A DNA stretch of 49,491 nucleotides. Origin: Streptococcus infantis. GTDB taxonomy: Bacteria; Bacillota; Bacilli; Lactobacillales; Streptococcaceae. Position 1 is the first letter of the stretch. Each line of letters begins with the position of its first letter. The DNA lies in the NCBI RefSeq assembly GCF_019929575.1, contig NZ_JAHZPU010000014.1, positions 1 to 49,491 of the forward strand. Direction: 5' to 3'. Under the pieces are notes generated by a model. It was given only the letters and a program-made list of their open reading frames with translations. It did no database searches and was not told the origin of the DNA. Made by a program: the position numbers and the translations under genes. Shown here piece by piece: positions 15,130 through 24,586 of the stretch.

Positions 15130-17346
15130 ATGCCGAAAGAAGTAATTTATTCAGGCGATGAGGTCGTCGCTTTAACGCAAAAATATTTATCGAAAGAAGA
15201 TGTGGCTTTTGTACACAAGGCCTTGGTTTACGCTGTAGAATGCCATAGTGGTCAGTATCGTAAATCAGGCGAGCCCTACATTATCCACCCTATTCAGGTA
15301 GCAGGTATCTTGGCTAAACTCAAGCTGGATGCTGTCACTGTTGCCTGTGGTTTTTTGCATGACGTGGTAGAAGACACAGATGCTACTTTAGATGACTTAG
15401 AACGCGAATTTGGTCATGATGTTCGAGTGATTGTAGATGGTGTTACCAAGCTTGGTAAGGTTGAGTATAAATCTATCGAGGAGCAGCTGGCTGAAAATCA
15501 TCGCAAGATGCTCATGGCTATGTCAGAAGATATTCGTGTTATCTTGGTCAAACTATCTGACCGCCTGCATAATATGCGCACCCTTAAGCACCTTCGTAAG
15601 GACAAGCAGGAACGTATTTCCAGAGAAACCATGGAAATCTATGCACCCCTTGCTCACCGTTTGGGGATTTCAAGTGTGAAGTGGGAACTGGAAGATCTCT
15701 CTTTCCGCTATCTCAATCCAACTGAATTTTACAAGATTAGTCACATGATGAAGGAAAAACGTCAAGAGCGTGAAGCCTTGGTCGATGAAGTTGTGACGAA
15801 ACTCGAGGAATACTCATCTGAGCGCCATCTTACAGGAAAAATCTATGGTCGTCCAAAGCATATCTACTCTATCTATCGTAAGATGCAGGACAAGAAAAAA
15901 CGCTTTGAAGAGATCTACGACCTGATTGCCATTCGCTGTATCCTAGACACTCAGAGTGATGTCTATGCGATGTTGGGCTACGTTCATGAGCTTTGGAAAC
16001 CGATGCCGGGACGTTTTAAAGACTATATTGCCAATCGTAAGGCCAATGGTTACCAGTCTATCCATACGACTGTTTATGGACCAAAAGGGCCGATTGAGTT
16101 CCAGATTCGTACTAAGGAGATGCACGAGGTTGCTGAGTACGGGGTTGCGGCTCACTGGGCTTATAAAAAAGGAATCAAGGGTCAGGTTAATAGCAAGGAA
16201 TCTGCTATTGGAATGAACTGGATCAAGGAGATGATGGAACTCCAAGATCAAGCAGATGATGCCAAAGAATTTGTGGATACTGTCAAGGAAAACTATCTGG
16301 CTGAGGAGATTTATGTCTTTACTCCAGATGGGGCGGTTCGTTCACTTCCAAAGGATTCTGGACCGATTGACTTTGCTTATGAAATTCATACAAAGATTGG
16401 GGAAAAAGCGACTGGTGCTAAGGTTAATGGTCGTATGGTTCCCTTGACGACCAAGTTAAAAACGGGTGACCAGGTTGAAATCATCACTAATCCAAATTCA
16501 TTTGGACCAAGCCGTGACTGGCTTAATATGGTCAAGACCAGCAAGGCTCGTAACAAAATTCGTCAGTTCTTTAAAAACCAAGATAAAGAATTGTCCATCA
16601 ATAAAGGTCGTGAATTGCTGATTAGTCAGCTCCAAGAAAATGGCTATGTGGCCAATAAATTTATGGACAAACGCCACATGGATGAAGTCCTTCAAAAAAC
16701 CAGCTACAAGACAGAAGAAGCGCTATTTGCTGCGATTGGTTTTGGAGAAATCGGAGCTATTACTGTCTTTAACCGTTTGACTGAGAAGGAACGTCGTGAA
16801 GAAGAGCGGGCCAAAGCTAAGGCAGAAGCTGAAGAATTGGTCAAGGGTGGCGAAGTCAAGGTGGAGAACAAGGACACGCTTAAGGTTAAGCATGAGGGTG
16901 GAGTAGTCATCCAAGGTGCTTCTGGGCTCTTGATCCGGATTGCCAAATGTTGTAACCCTGTTCCAGGTGATGATATCGTCGGCTATATTACCAAAGGACG
17001 CGGAGTTGCCATCCACCGTGTAGACTGTATGAACCTTCGTTCACAGGAAAATTACGAACAACGTCTACTCGATGTTGAATGGGAAGACCAATTCTCAAGT
17101 AAGGAGTATATGGCTCACATCGATATCTACGGGCTCAACCGTTCTGGTCTATTGAATGATATCTTGCAAGTCTTGTCAAATACAACTAAGAATATCTCAA
17201 CAGTTAATGCCCAACCAACCAAGGATATGAAATTTGCCAATATTCATGTTTCCTTTGGAATTTCAAACCTTTCAACTCTGACAACGGTAGTTGATAAGAT
17301 TAAGAGCGTACCAGAAGTCTACTCGGTTAAACGTACCAATGGTTAA
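15130..17346 (+). CDS. relA: Bifunctional (p)ppGpp synthetase/hydrolase Rel
   Basis: The long RelA/SpoT-family enzyme of the stringent response: it makes (p)ppGpp from GTP/GDP and ATP on stalled ribosomes and also destroys it. The 738 residues contain an intact HD hydrolase domain (HDVVEDTD near residues 77-84, LSDRLHNMRTL near 140-150), the synthetase domain (YGRPKHIYSIYRKMQ, GYQSIHTTVYGP, FQIRT), TGS (EIYVFTPDGAVRSLP), a Cys-containing conserved region (RIAKCCNPVPGDDIVGY) and a C-terminal ACT domain. Both activities look functional. ATG 15130 follows GGAGAG. dtd starts 30 bp downstream in the same operon, a common Firmicute pair. Confidence 0.96.
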   Translation: MPKEVIYSGDEVVALTQKYLSKEDVAFVHKALVYAVECHSGQYRKSGEPYIIHPIQVAGILAKLKLDAVTVACGFLHDVVEDTDATLDDLEREFGHDVRVIVDGVTKLGKVEYKSIEEQLAENHRKMLMAMSEDIRVILVKLSDRLHNMRTLKHLRKDKQERISRETMEIYAPLAHRLGISSVKWELEDLSFRYLNPTEFYKISHMMKEKRQEREALVDEVVTKLEEYSSERHLTGKIYGRPKHIYSIYRKMQDKKKRFEEIYDLIAIRCILDTQSDVYAMLGYVHELWKPMPGRFKDYIANRKANGYQSIHTTVYGPKGPIEFQIRTKEMHEVAEYGVAAHWAYKKGIKGQVNSKESAIGMNWIKEMMELQDQADDAKEFVDTVKENYLAEEIYVFTPDGAVRSLPKDSGPIDFAYEIHTKIGEKATGAKVNGRMVPLTTKLKTGDQVEIITNPNSFGPSRDWLNMVKTSKARNKIRQFFKNQDKELSINKGRELLISQLQENGYVANKFMDKRHMDEVLQKTSYKTEEALFAAIGFGEIGAITVFNRLTEKERREEERAKAKAEAEELVKGGEVKVENKDTLKVKHEGGVVIQGASGLLIRIAKCCNPVPGDDIVGYITKGRGVAIHRVDCMNLRSQENYEQRLLDVEWEDQFSSKEYMAHIDIYGLNRSGLLNDILQVLSNTTKNISTVNAQPTKDMKFANIHVSFGISNLSTLTTVVDKIKSVPEVYSVKRTNG

Positions 17347-17376
17347 GTTGGCTTGATATCCTTAGAAAGGATTGCT

Positions 17377-17820
17377 ATGAAAATTATCGTTCAGCGTGTC
17401 AAGAAAGCTCAAGTTTCTATTGAGGGTCAAGTATATGGGAAAATCCAGCAGGGGCTCTTACTCTTAGTAGGTGTTGGACCTGAGGATCAAAAAGAAGATT
17501 TGGATTATGCAGTCAGAAAGCTTGTCAATATGCGAATTTTCTCAGATGCTGAAGGCAAGATGAATCTATCTGTTAAGGATATCCAAGGCCAAATCCTTTC
17601 CATCTCTCAGTTTACTTTGTTTGCCGATACCAAAAAGGGAAATCGTCCAGCCTTTACAGGTGCTGCTAAACCGGATATGGCGGAAGCTTTCTATCAAGAA
17701 TTTAACCAAGAACTAGCCAAGGAAGTTCCTGTTGAGACAGGAGTCTTTGGAGCAGATATGCAGGTGGAACTGGTCAATGATGGCCCAGTAACCATTATCC
17801 TTGATACGAAAAATAGATAA
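17377..17820 (+). CDS. dtd: D-aminoacyl-tRNA deacylase
   Basis: Dtd removes D-amino acids (and glycine from tRNA-Ala) mis-loaded on tRNA. The 147 residues carry both family motifs: [17 protein letters not shown] (about residues 77-93) and the C-terminal [12 protein letters not shown], where the cross-subunit Gly-cisPro pair sits. ATG 17377 follows AGAAAGGA; an in-frame extension to 17353 is not supported. Second gene of the rel operon, ending at a shared bidirectional terminator with psaR. Confidence 0.95.
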   Translation: MKIIVQRVKKAQVSIEGQVYGKIQQGLLLLVGVGPEDQKEDLDYAVRKLVNMRIFSDAEGKMNLSVKDIQGQILSISQFTLFADTKKGNRPAFTGAAKPDMAEAFYQEFNQELAKEVPVETGVFGADMQVELVNDGPVTIILDTKNR

Positions 17821-17821
17821 G

Positions 17822-17852
17822 AAAAAACCAAGCTCGCGGGCTTGGTTTTTTT
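17822..17852. terminator. Bidirectional terminator between dtd and psaR
   Basis: AAAAAACCAAGC, loop TCGCG-like, then GCTTGGTTTTTT. It has A-run and T-run flanks, so it serves both converging genes. Confidence 0.85.
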
Positions 17853-17861
17853 GTAATGTAT

Positions 17862-18512
17862 TTAGTTCAGTTTTTCAACATAGAGCTGTTTGGCGATTTC
17901 TAGGCTGACTTGGAGTTCTTCATTCTTGTGAATCAGAGTGAAGGTATTAGAGAAGCCATCAAACTGCTTGACTTGGAGTTTGTCTCCAATGTGGATGCTG
18001 TGTTTTTCCAAATATTGGAGAAGTTCAAAGCTATCATGGACCCGAGTCAGTAGATAGGTTCCTGATTCTTTGATATCAGAGAGAGGAAGGTTATTGATCT
18101 CAACTAAAAGCTCTCCCTTGGCAGGAATGGTTCCTCCATGGGGACAGGTTTTTGGAAAACCTAACATTTTGTCTAATCTCTCGACAAAAAAGTCTGAAAC
18201 CGTATGTTCTAGTACCTCAGCTTCGTCATGAATCTGGTTACTGGTATAATCCAGATGGTGAACCAGAAAAACCTCAATGAGTCTGTGCTTTCGGAAAAGG
18301 TCAGATACAAGTTTTAAACCAATATCCGTTAGTAAGTAGCCCTTTTTCTGATCTTTTAGGATAAGATTTTCGGATTGCATGCGCTTGATCATTTCAGTTA
18401 CAGCTGGAGGTGATACCTGCATTCGAGTAGCGATTTCCTTATTGCTAATCTTAGGAACTTCCATGCCAATCTCATAAATACATTTTAAGTAATCTTCTTT
18501 ATTTGGTGTCAT
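17862..18512 (-). CDS. psaR: Manganese-dependent repressor PsaR (DtxR/MntR family)
   Basis: PsaR is the Mn(II)-activated repressor of psaBCA. The 216-residue protein has an N-terminal winged helix (NKEIATRMQVSPPAVTEMIKRM), the metal-binding dimerisation domain (HRLIEVFLVHHLDYTSNQIHDEAEVLEHTVSD) and a C-terminal SH3-like FeoA domain. Start MTPNKEDYLKCIYEIG at 18512 is preferred: AAGGA lies 7-8 nt ahead and it matches the family start; upstream in-frame ATGs at 18518 and 18539 are less likely. It lies downstream of tpxD on the same strand. Its target operator is visible at 21785-21808. Confidence 0.93.
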   Translation of the reverse strand: MTPNKEDYLKCIYEIGMEVPKISNKEIATRMQVSPPAVTEMIKRMQSENLILKDQKKGYLLTDIGLKLVSDLFRKHRLIEVFLVHHLDYTSNQIHDEAEVLEHTVSDFFVERLDKMLGFPKTCPHGGTIPAKGELLVEINNLPLSDIKESGTYLLTRVHDSFELLQYLEKHSIHIGDKLQVKQFDGFSNTFTLIHKNEELQVSLEIAKQLYVEKLN

Positions 18513-18601
18513 TCTCATTTCCTTGTTCGTTATCTCCATCTAGTATATCAAAAAAAGCTAGATTTCTCTAGCTTTCTGCCTTGTTACAAGTGGACTTTCT
18601 T

Positions 18602-19096
18602 TTAGTCAAGCGACTTTGCTGCTGCAATAGCTGCTTCAAAGTCTGGCTCGCTGTTGATATTGTCTACGTATTCGACGTAGCGGATGGTATTATCGGTATC
18701 GAGAACAAAAACGGCTCGAGCAAGCAGATGCCATTCATTGATTAAGAGGGCATAATCGCGTCCAAAGGAGTGGTCGAAGTAGTCTGAAAGCATGATGGCA
18801 TTCTCAATTCCCTCTGCGCCACACCAGCGTTTTTGTGCAAATGGAAGGTCCATGGATACCGTTAGGACAACAGTGTTGTCTAAGCTAGCCAATTCTTGAT
18901 TAAAGCGACGAGTCTGAAGCGAGCAGATGCCTGTATCGATAGAAGGGATGACACTCAAGATCTTTTTCTTGCCTTCAAAGTCAGCCAGTGTTTTTTTAGA
19001 GAGGTCAGTCGTTGTGAGAGAGAAATCAAGTGCTTTGTCTCCTACTTGTAGTCGTTTTCCTGTAAAAGTAACAGGGTTTCCAAGGAATGTAGTCAT
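18602..19096 (-). CDS. tpxD: Thiol peroxidase TpxD (PsaD)
   Basis: An atypical 2-Cys peroxiredoxin that reduces hydrogen peroxide and alkyl peroxides, important in catalase-negative streptococci that make peroxide. The 164 residues carry the peroxidatic Cys58 in [15 protein letters not shown] and the resolving Cys92 in [11 protein letters not shown], both intact. TTGGAGT precedes the ATG. It lies 121 bp after psaA and beyond a hairpin, so it has its own promoter (TTGGAA, 18-bp spacer, TAAAAT on the minus strand around 19120-19150). Confidence 0.94.
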   Translation of the reverse strand: MTTFLGNPVTFTGKRLQVGDKALDFSLTTTDLSKKTLADFEGKKKILSVIPSIDTGICSLQTRRFNQELASLDNTVVLTVSMDLPFAQKRWCGAEGIENAIMLSDYFDHSFGRDYALLINEWHLLARAVFVLDTDNTIRYVEYVDNINSEPDFEAAIAAAKSLD

Positions 19097-19176
19097 AAGC
19101 TACTCCAATCTTTTTTCTTTCATTTTACCTGGAAATGTTCAATTTTTCCAATGATTTGACCGAAATTTAAATAGAC

Positions 19177-19210
19177 AAAAAACGTCAATTCATGGTGACT
19201 GACGTTTTTT
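19177..19210 (-). terminator. Terminator of the psaBCA operon
   Basis: AAAAAACGTCA on one arm and TGACGTTTTTT on the other. Flanking A and T runs would also allow it to act on the other strand. Confidence 0.85.
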
Positions 19211-19216
19211 AATGGA

Positions 19217-20146
19217 TTATTTTGACAAACCTTCAGCAATCTTTTCAAGATTGTATTTCATCATGTTGTAGTAGCTGTCACCTTCTTTACCTTCTTCAGC
19301 GATTGAGTCCGTAAAGATTTGCGCGTAAATTGGAATATTTGTGTCTTGTGAAACAGTCTTCATTGGACGGTCATCGACACTTGATTCAACAAAGAGTGAT
19401 GGAACTTTCATTTGGCGAAGTTTTTCAACCAAAGTCTTGATTTGGTCAGGTGTTCCTTCTTCTTCAGTGTTGATTTCCCAAATGTATGCACTTGGTACAC
19501 CGTAAGCTTTAGAGAAGTATTTGAAGCATCCCTCGCTGGTTACGATGAGTTTCTTGTCAGCAGGAATAGCGTTAAATTTCTCTTTGGCTTCCTTGTCAAG
19601 CTTGTCTAGTTTTTCAGTGTATTCTTTGAGATTCTTTTCGTAGAATTCCTTGTTGCTAGGGTCTTTAGCGATGAGTTGCTTAGCAATATTTTGAGCATAG
19701 ATGATCCCGTTTTCAAGGTTGAGCCAAGCGTGTGGGTCTTCTTTTCCTTTTTCGTTTTGACCTTCAAGGTAGATAACATCAACGCCTTCGCTGACTGCAA
19801 AGTAGTCTTTGTTTTCAGTTTTCTTAGCATTTTCTACCAATTTTGTAAACCAAGCATTGCCACCTGTTTCAAGGTTGATACCGTTATAGAAAATCAAATC
19901 AGCTTGAGAAGTTTTCTTGACGTCTTCAGGTAGTGGTTCGTATTCGTGTGGGTCTTGACCAACAGGAACGATACTGTGAAGATCAATCTTGTCACCAGCA
20001 ATATTTTTAGTAATATCAGCGATGATTGAGTTTGTGGCAACAACTTTTAGTTTTTGACCAGAAGCTGCATCTTTTTTTCCACTAGCACATGCTACAAGAG
20101 CAATGACGGAAAGAAAGAGAACGAGTAATGTACCTAATTTTTTCAT
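19217..20146 (-). CDS. psaA: Manganese-binding lipoprotein PsaA
   Basis: The surface-anchored solute-binding protein of the Psa manganese importer, also known as a pneumococcal adhesin. The 309 residues match the usual length. The signal peptide ends in a lipobox LVAC with lipidated Cys20. Manganese ligands fall in [20 protein letters not shown] and FTDSI. ATG 20146 has GGAGG just before it; the frame extends to a TTG at 20158 that would overlap that site. One residue stands out: TSEGCFKYF has Cys where I recall Ala in pneumococcal PsaA. Last gene of psaB-psaC-psaA. Confidence 0.97.
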   Translation of the reverse strand: MKKLGTLLVLFLSVIALVACASGKKDAASGQKLKVVATNSIIADITKNIAGDKIDLHSIVPVGQDPHEYEPLPEDVKKTSQADLIFYNGINLETGGNAWFTKLVENAKKTENKDYFAVSEGVDVIYLEGQNEKGKEDPHAWLNLENGIIYAQNIAKQLIAKDPSNKEFYEKNLKEYTEKLDKLDKEAKEKFNAIPADKKLIVTSEGCFKYFSKAYGVPSAYIWEINTEEEGTPDQIKTLVEKLRQMKVPSLFVESSVDDRPMKTVSQDTNIPIYAQIFTDSIAEEGKEGDSYYNMMKYNLEKIAEGLSK

Positions 20147-20177
20147 TAGATCCTCCAATTTATTGGGGTTTTGTCCC

Positions 20178-21026
20178 TTATTTTAACAAATGTTTATTTT
20201 TCAGTTTCAAATATCGTTGTTTTGGAGCGATAAAGAAGCTAATGAGAAAGAAACTAGCAGCTGTGAGCACGATACTAGAACCTGCCGCAACGTTAAAGCT
20301 ATAGCCGATAAAGAGTCCCAAAACTGAAGCTGTAGCTCCAAAGGTTGAGGAAAGGAAAATCATACTTTTCAGGCTATTAGCATACAGATAAGCAGTTGCA
20401 GCTGGGGTAATCAGCATGGCTACAATCAGGATAGTTCCGACACTTTGCATTGCTGTCACAGACACCAGAGTTAGGAGTACCATGAGTAAGTAGTGATAGA
20501 AATTGACAGGCATTCCCATGGCTTTAGCCAAGAGTTCATCAAAGGACGTTATCAAGAGTTGCTTGAAGAAAATCCAGATTAACAAGAGAATGGCTGCCCC
20601 TACACCCATAGTAATAAACATATCTGTATCTTGAACAGCAAGAATATTACCAAAAAGGATATGGAAAAGGTCAGTTGAACTTTTAGCGACACTAATCAAG
20701 ATGATACCGAGAGCTAAGAAAGAAGAAAAGGTAATGCCGATGGCGGTATCGCTTTTGACAATCGAGTTTCCCTTGATGTAGGTAATGATGATAGCAGCTA
20801 GCAGTCCAAAGACAATGGCTCCGATAAAGAAGTCAATGCCCAAGATGAAGGAGAGGGCTACACCTGGTAAGACAGCATGTGAAATGGCATCTCCCATGAG
20901 TGACATCCCACGTAGAATGATGAAACATCCTACAGCTCCAGCTACGACCCCGATAACAATAGCTGTTATCAAGGCATTTTGTAAGAAATGGAATTTTTGC
21001 AATCCATCTATAAATTCTGCAATCAT
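20178..21026 (-). CDS. psaC: Manganese ABC transporter permease PsaC
   Basis: An integral membrane permease of the ABC-3 family, 282 residues with about eight to nine hydrophobic segments. It forms the Mn(II) channel between PsaA and the ATPase PsaB. The start [22 protein letters not shown] and the [29 protein letters not shown] coupling region are typical. It overlaps psaB by 4 bp (ATGA) with GGAGGTG before the ATG, and psaA begins 31 bp after its stop. Confidence 0.95.
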   Translation of the reverse strand: MIAEFIDGLQKFHFLQNALITAIVIGVVAGAVGCFIILRGMSLMGDAISHAVLPGVALSFILGIDFFIGAIVFGLLAAIIITYIKGNSIVKSDTAIGITFSSFLALGIILISVAKSSTDLFHILFGNILAVQDTDMFITMGVGAAILLLIWIFFKQLLITSFDELLAKAMGMPVNFYHYLLMVLLTLVSVTAMQSVGTILIVAMLITPAATAYLYANSLKSMIFLSSTFGATASVLGLFIGYSFNVAAGSSIVLTAASFFLISFFIAPKQRYLKLKNKHLLK

Positions 21027-21745
21027 AGGTCACCTCCATTGAAAAAGAGTCGATTACCGTAAGCTTCTTTGAGATTGGCTTGGGTAAAGGTTTCTTTGGT
21101 CGGACCAAAAGCAATCACTTCTCGATTGACAAGCAAGACTTGATCGAAGTAGTTGGGAACCTTGCTGAGGTCGTGGTGGACGATGAGAACCGTCTTCCCA
21201 GCTTTTTTCAGATCTCTCAGCGTATTCATGATAATCTCTTCACTGACTGAGTCAATCCCCACAAAGGGTTCATCTAAGAGGATATAGTCGGCTTCCTGCA
21301 CCAAACATCTGGCAATCAAGACCCGCTGGAACTGACCTCCAGAGAGTTGACTGATTTGACGTTCAGCGTAGTCAGCTAGGTCGACGATTTCAAGGGCCTC
21401 TTGCACTTTCTTCCAATGTTTAGCATTTAAACTTCGAAAGAGAGGAATAGAGGGAAATAGTCCTAACGAGACGCATTCCTTGACCTTGATGGGAAAGTTG
21501 TAGTCGATATTGATTTTTTGTTCGACATAGGCGATTCGATGTAAGGATTTTTTAACTTCCTTGTCATCGAGAAATGCCTGACCTTGATGTGGGATAATTC
21601 CCAGCATACCTTTTAATAATGTTGATTTCCCAGCGCCGTTTGGACCAATAATTCCGGTAATCGTTGGTCCTTGGAGCACTAGTGAAATATCCTTTAGTGC
21701 CAACGTTTCTTTATAGGAGACACTGAGGTTTTCGATACGTATCAT
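21023..21745 (-). CDS. psaB: Manganese ABC transporter ATPase PsaB
   Basis: A 240-residue ATPase for manganese uptake. Motifs in order: Walker [10 protein letters not shown] (about residues 34-42), signature [15 protein letters not shown], Walker [13 protein letters not shown], and switch His in IVHHDLS. First gene of the operon, preceded by AAAGGAGG and by a promoter that overlaps the PsaR-type palindrome. pepO is divergent on the other side of the same 178-bp control region. Confidence 0.95.
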   Translation of the reverse strand: MIRIENLSVSYKETLALKDISLVLQGPTITGIIGPNGAGKSTLLKGMLGIIPHQGQAFLDDKEVKKSLHRIAYVEQKINIDYNFPIKVKECVSLGLFPSIPLFRSLNAKHWKKVQEALEIVDLADYAERQISQLSGGQFQRVLIARCLVQEADYILLDEPFVGIDSVSEEIIMNTLRDLKKAGKTVLIVHHDLSKVPNYFDQVLLVNREVIAFGPTKETFTQANLKEAYGNRLFFNGGDL

Positions 21746-21769
21746 ACAGTTATATTCCTCCTTTCTTTT

Positions 21770-21808
21770 AATATACCTTAAAATAAAAATTAAGTCAAGT
21801 TAATTTTT
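21770..21808 (-). promoter_or_regulatory. psaBCA promoter with PsaR-type operator
   Basis: On the minus strand TTGACT (21793-21798) and TATATT (21770-21775) are 17 bp apart. The -35 lies inside an inverted repeat of AAAAATTAA and TTAATTTTT arms around GTCAAG (21785-21808), which resembles operators of the PsaR/ScaR/SloR metalloregulators. Mn-loaded PsaR bound here would cover the -35. Confidence 0.75.
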
Positions 21809-21923
21809 GTAAATATTTAAAATATTAATAATGAAAACAATCAGGAGAAGATGGTATTTTAATTGCATTCCCCAGGGATTTTTGCTAAGCTAAGAATAAG
21901 TGAAAAATGAAAGCGAGAACAAG

Positions 21924-23816
21924 ATGACACGTTATCAAGATGATTTTTATGATGCTATAAATGGTGAGTGGGAAAAGACTGCAGTCATTCCAGCCGATAA
22001 ATCACGAACAGGTGGTTTTATCGACCTTGACGAAGAAATCGAAGAGTTGATGCTAACGACGACGGACAAGTGGTTGGCAGGTGAAGATGTGCCAGAAGAT
22101 GCTATCTTGGCAAACTTTGTTAAGTACCATAGTATGGTCAGAGATTTCGACAAGCGTGAAGCTGATGGAATTGTGCCAGTTCTTCCTTTATTGGAGGAAT
22201 ACCAGAATTTAGAAAGTTTTGCAGATTTCGCAAGTAAACTAGCTGCATTCGAATTAGCTGGTAAACCAAACTTCCTTCCATTTGGAGTATCACCAGACTT
22301 TATGGATGCTAGAACCAATGTTCTTTGGGCTAGTGCTCCAGGAACTATCTTGCCTGATACAACCTACTATGCGGAAGACCATCCACAGCGTGAGGAATTA
22401 TTGAACCTTTGGAAAGAAAGTACTTCTAATCTCCTCAAAGCCTATAACTTCTCAGATGAAGAAATCGAAGATTTGCTAGAGAAACGATTGGAATTGGACC
22501 GTCGCATCGCAGCTGTAGTCCTCTCTAACGAAGAAAGTTCAGAATATGCTAAACTTTATCATCCATATTCTTATGAAGATTTCAAAAAGTTTGCCCCTGC
22601 TCTACCTCTCGATGACTTCTTCCAAGCTGTGATTGGACAAACTCCAGATAAGGTTATCGTAGATGAAGAACGTTTCTGGCAAGTAGCAGAGCAATTTTAT
22701 AGTGAGGAAGCTTGGCCTTTGCTCAAGGCAAGCTTGATTTTGAGTGTGGTCAATCTTTCAACTAGTTATCTGACAGATGAGATTCGTATCTTGTCAGGTG
22801 CCTACGGACGAGCTCTTTCAGGAGTTCCAGAGGCTCAAGACAAACGCAAGGCTGCTTACCATTTAGCTCAAGGACCATTCAAACAAGCCCTCGGCCTTTG
22901 GTATGCCCACGAAAAATTTTCTCCAGAAGCCAAGGCAGATGTAGAGAAAAAAGTTGCGACCATGATTGACGTTTATAAGGAACGTTTGGCTAAAAATGAC
23001 TGGCTGACTCCTGAAACTCGAGAAAAAGCCATCGTCAAACTCAATGTCATCAAGCCTTATATCGGTTATCCAGAGGAGCTACCAGCCCGCTATAAGGACA
23101 AGGTAGTGGATGAATCTGCTAGCCTCTTTGAGAATGCCCTAGCCTTTGCGCGTGTAGAAATCAAGCACAGCTGGAGCAAGTGGAACCAGCCAGTTGACTA
23201 TAAGGAGTGGGGAATGCCTGCTCATATGGTCAATGCCTACTACAATCCACAAAAGAACTTGATTGTCTTCCCAGCTGCTATCTTACAGGCACCATTCTAT
23301 GACTTGCATCAGTCATCTTCAGCCAACTACGGTGGGATTGGTGCAGTTATCGCTCATGAAATTTCTCACGCTTTTGATACTAATGGAGCTTCCTTTGATG
23401 AAAATGGAAGTCTCAAGGATTGGTGGACAGAGAGCGACTACGCAGCCTTTAAAGAAAAAACACAGAAGGTTATCGACCAGTTTGATGGTCAAGAATCTTA
23501 CGGTGCAAAAATTAATGGTAAATTAACTGTATCCGAAAATGTTGCCGACCTTGGAGGAATCGCTGCTGCCCTTGAAGCAGCTAAGAGAGAGCCAGATTTC
23601 TCAGCTGAAGAGTTCTTCCATAACTTTGCTCGTATCTGGCGTATGAAAGGTCGCCCAGAGTTAATGAAACTCATGGCCAGCGTTGATGTGCACGCCCCAG
23701 CTAAACTCCGTGTCAATGTTCAAGTGCCAAACTTTGATGATTTCTTTACAACCTATGATGTCAAAGAAGGCGACGGTATGTGGCGTTCCCCAGAAGACCG
23801 TGTGATTATTTGGTAA
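21924..23816 (+). CDS. pepO: M13-family endopeptidase PepO
   Basis: A zinc metallo-endopeptidase of the neprilysin family that cuts oligopeptides; the pneumococcal homologue is also found outside the cell and binds host proteins, although it has no signal peptide, and none is seen here. 630 residues from ATG 21924, the conserved family start (MTRYQDDFYDAINGEW); a GTG at 21900 would add eight residues. Catalytic HEISH is at about 478-482 and the third zinc ligand Glu538 lies in ENVADLGG. The VNAYYNP and C-terminal VDVHAPAKLRVN segments that bind substrate are intact. Divergent from psaB. Confidence 0.95.
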   Translation: MTRYQDDFYDAINGEWEKTAVIPADKSRTGGFIDLDEEIEELMLTTTDKWLAGEDVPEDAILANFVKYHSMVRDFDKREADGIVPVLPLLEEYQNLESFADFASKLAAFELAGKPNFLPFGVSPDFMDARTNVLWASAPGTILPDTTYYAEDHPQREELLNLWKESTSNLLKAYNFSDEEIEDLLEKRLELDRRIAAVVLSNEESSEYAKLYHPYSYEDFKKFAPALPLDDFFQAVIGQTPDKVIVDEERFWQVAEQFYSEEAWPLLKASLILSVVNLSTSYLTDEIRILSGAYGRALSGVPEAQDKRKAAYHLAQGPFKQALGLWYAHEKFSPEAKADVEKKVATMIDVYKERLAKNDWLTPETREKAIVKLNVIKPYIGYPEELPARYKDKVVDESASLFENALAFARVEIKHSWSKWNQPVDYKEWGMPAHMVNAYYNPQKNLIVFPAAILQAPFYDLHQSSSANYGGIGAVIAHEISHAFDTNGASFDENGSLKDWWTESDYAAFKEKTQKVIDQFDGQESYGAKINGKLTVSENVADLGGIAAALEAAKREPDFSAEEFFHNFARIWRMKGRPELMKLMASVDVHAPAKLRVNVQVPNFDDFFTTYDVKEGDGMWRSPEDRVIIW

Positions 23817-23818
23817 TC

Positions 23819-23850
23819 AAAAAACCAAGGATGATTGTCCTTGGTTTTTA
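23819..23850. terminator. Bidirectional terminator between pepO and the metallo-hydrolase gene
   Basis: AACCAAGGA and TCCTTGGTT around a short loop, flanked by A-run and T-run. Confidence 0.85.
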
Positions 23851-23854
23851 TGTT

Positions 23855-24484
23855 TTAGAAAAATGGATTAAAGGTTTTTTCGTGAGCGATGGTAGTAGCC
23901 GGACCATGTCCTGGATAGACATCGTAGTTTGGAAGGGTGAAGAGCTGGGTTTGGACACTATGAAGGAGTTGTTCCATACTACCAGTTGGCAAATCTGTTC
24001 GACCAATGGTTTCTCGAAAAAGGGCATCTCCCGTTAAGACCAAGTGTCCATCTGGGAAAACCAATGAAACTCCACCGATAGAGTGGCCTGGCGTTGGTAA
24101 GACTGTGAAGCGGAATTCTTCAATCTGGTATTCTTCATGAAAGACATAAGTGTGTTCAGCTGGTTTGCAGATGACATCCGCCATATCATCGTGTCGAGGG
24201 AGTCCTGAAAGGTTGTCAACAGGAGTATAGAGCCAAGAAGCTTCACTTTCTGCCACATAGACTGGAGGATTTCCATAAGTATCTCTGACCAAGTCAAGAC
24301 TCATAATATGGTCGTAGTGAGTGTGGGTCAGAAGAATGGCACAGACCGGTTTATTGATGGTTTCAATAGTCTTGCGAATGGCCTCCCAATGGCTACCAGG
24401 ATCGACTACAATCAGGTGTTGCTCCCCTTCAAGATAATAAGTATTTTCATAGGCGACAGGATTCACAGTTTTATGGATTTTCAT
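23855..24484 (-). CDS. Metallo-beta-lactamase fold hydrolase (glyoxalase II-like)
   Basis: A 209-residue hydrolase with two metal sites. Ligands are visible in order: HTHYDH (His54, His56, Asp58, His59), TPGHSIGG, LVLTGDALF and YPGHGP. This set is shared by glyoxalase II and similar thioester hydrolases; no lactamase activity is implied. The chain is short and lacks the C-terminal glutathione-binding helices of true glyoxalase II, so the substrate is unknown. It sits tail to tail with pepO, as in pneumococcus. Confidence 0.85.
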   Translation of the reverse strand: MKIHKTVNPVAYENTYYLEGEQHLIVVDPGSHWEAIRKTIETINKPVCAILLTHTHYDHIMSLDLVRDTYGNPPVYVAESEASWLYTPVDNLSGLPRHDDMADVICKPAEHTYVFHEEYQIEEFRFTVLPTPGHSIGGVSLVFPDGHLVLTGDALFRETIGRTDLPTGSMEQLLHSVQTQLFTLPNYDVYPGHGPATTIAHEKTFNPFF

Positions 24485-24549
24485 AGGATTTCCTCTTTCA
24501 TAGATTTACAGTTTCTAGTATAACACAGAAGCGCAAAATAAGGAATCAA

Positions 24550-24580
24550 TAAAAAAGTCCCTTCAGAGAAGAGACCTTGT
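24550..24580 (-). terminator. Terminator of the lipase-like gene
   Basis: On the minus strand GGTCTCTTC pairs with GAAGGGACT (with G-T pairs), followed by TTTTTT. Confidence 0.7.
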
Positions 24581-24586
24581 TCTTGA

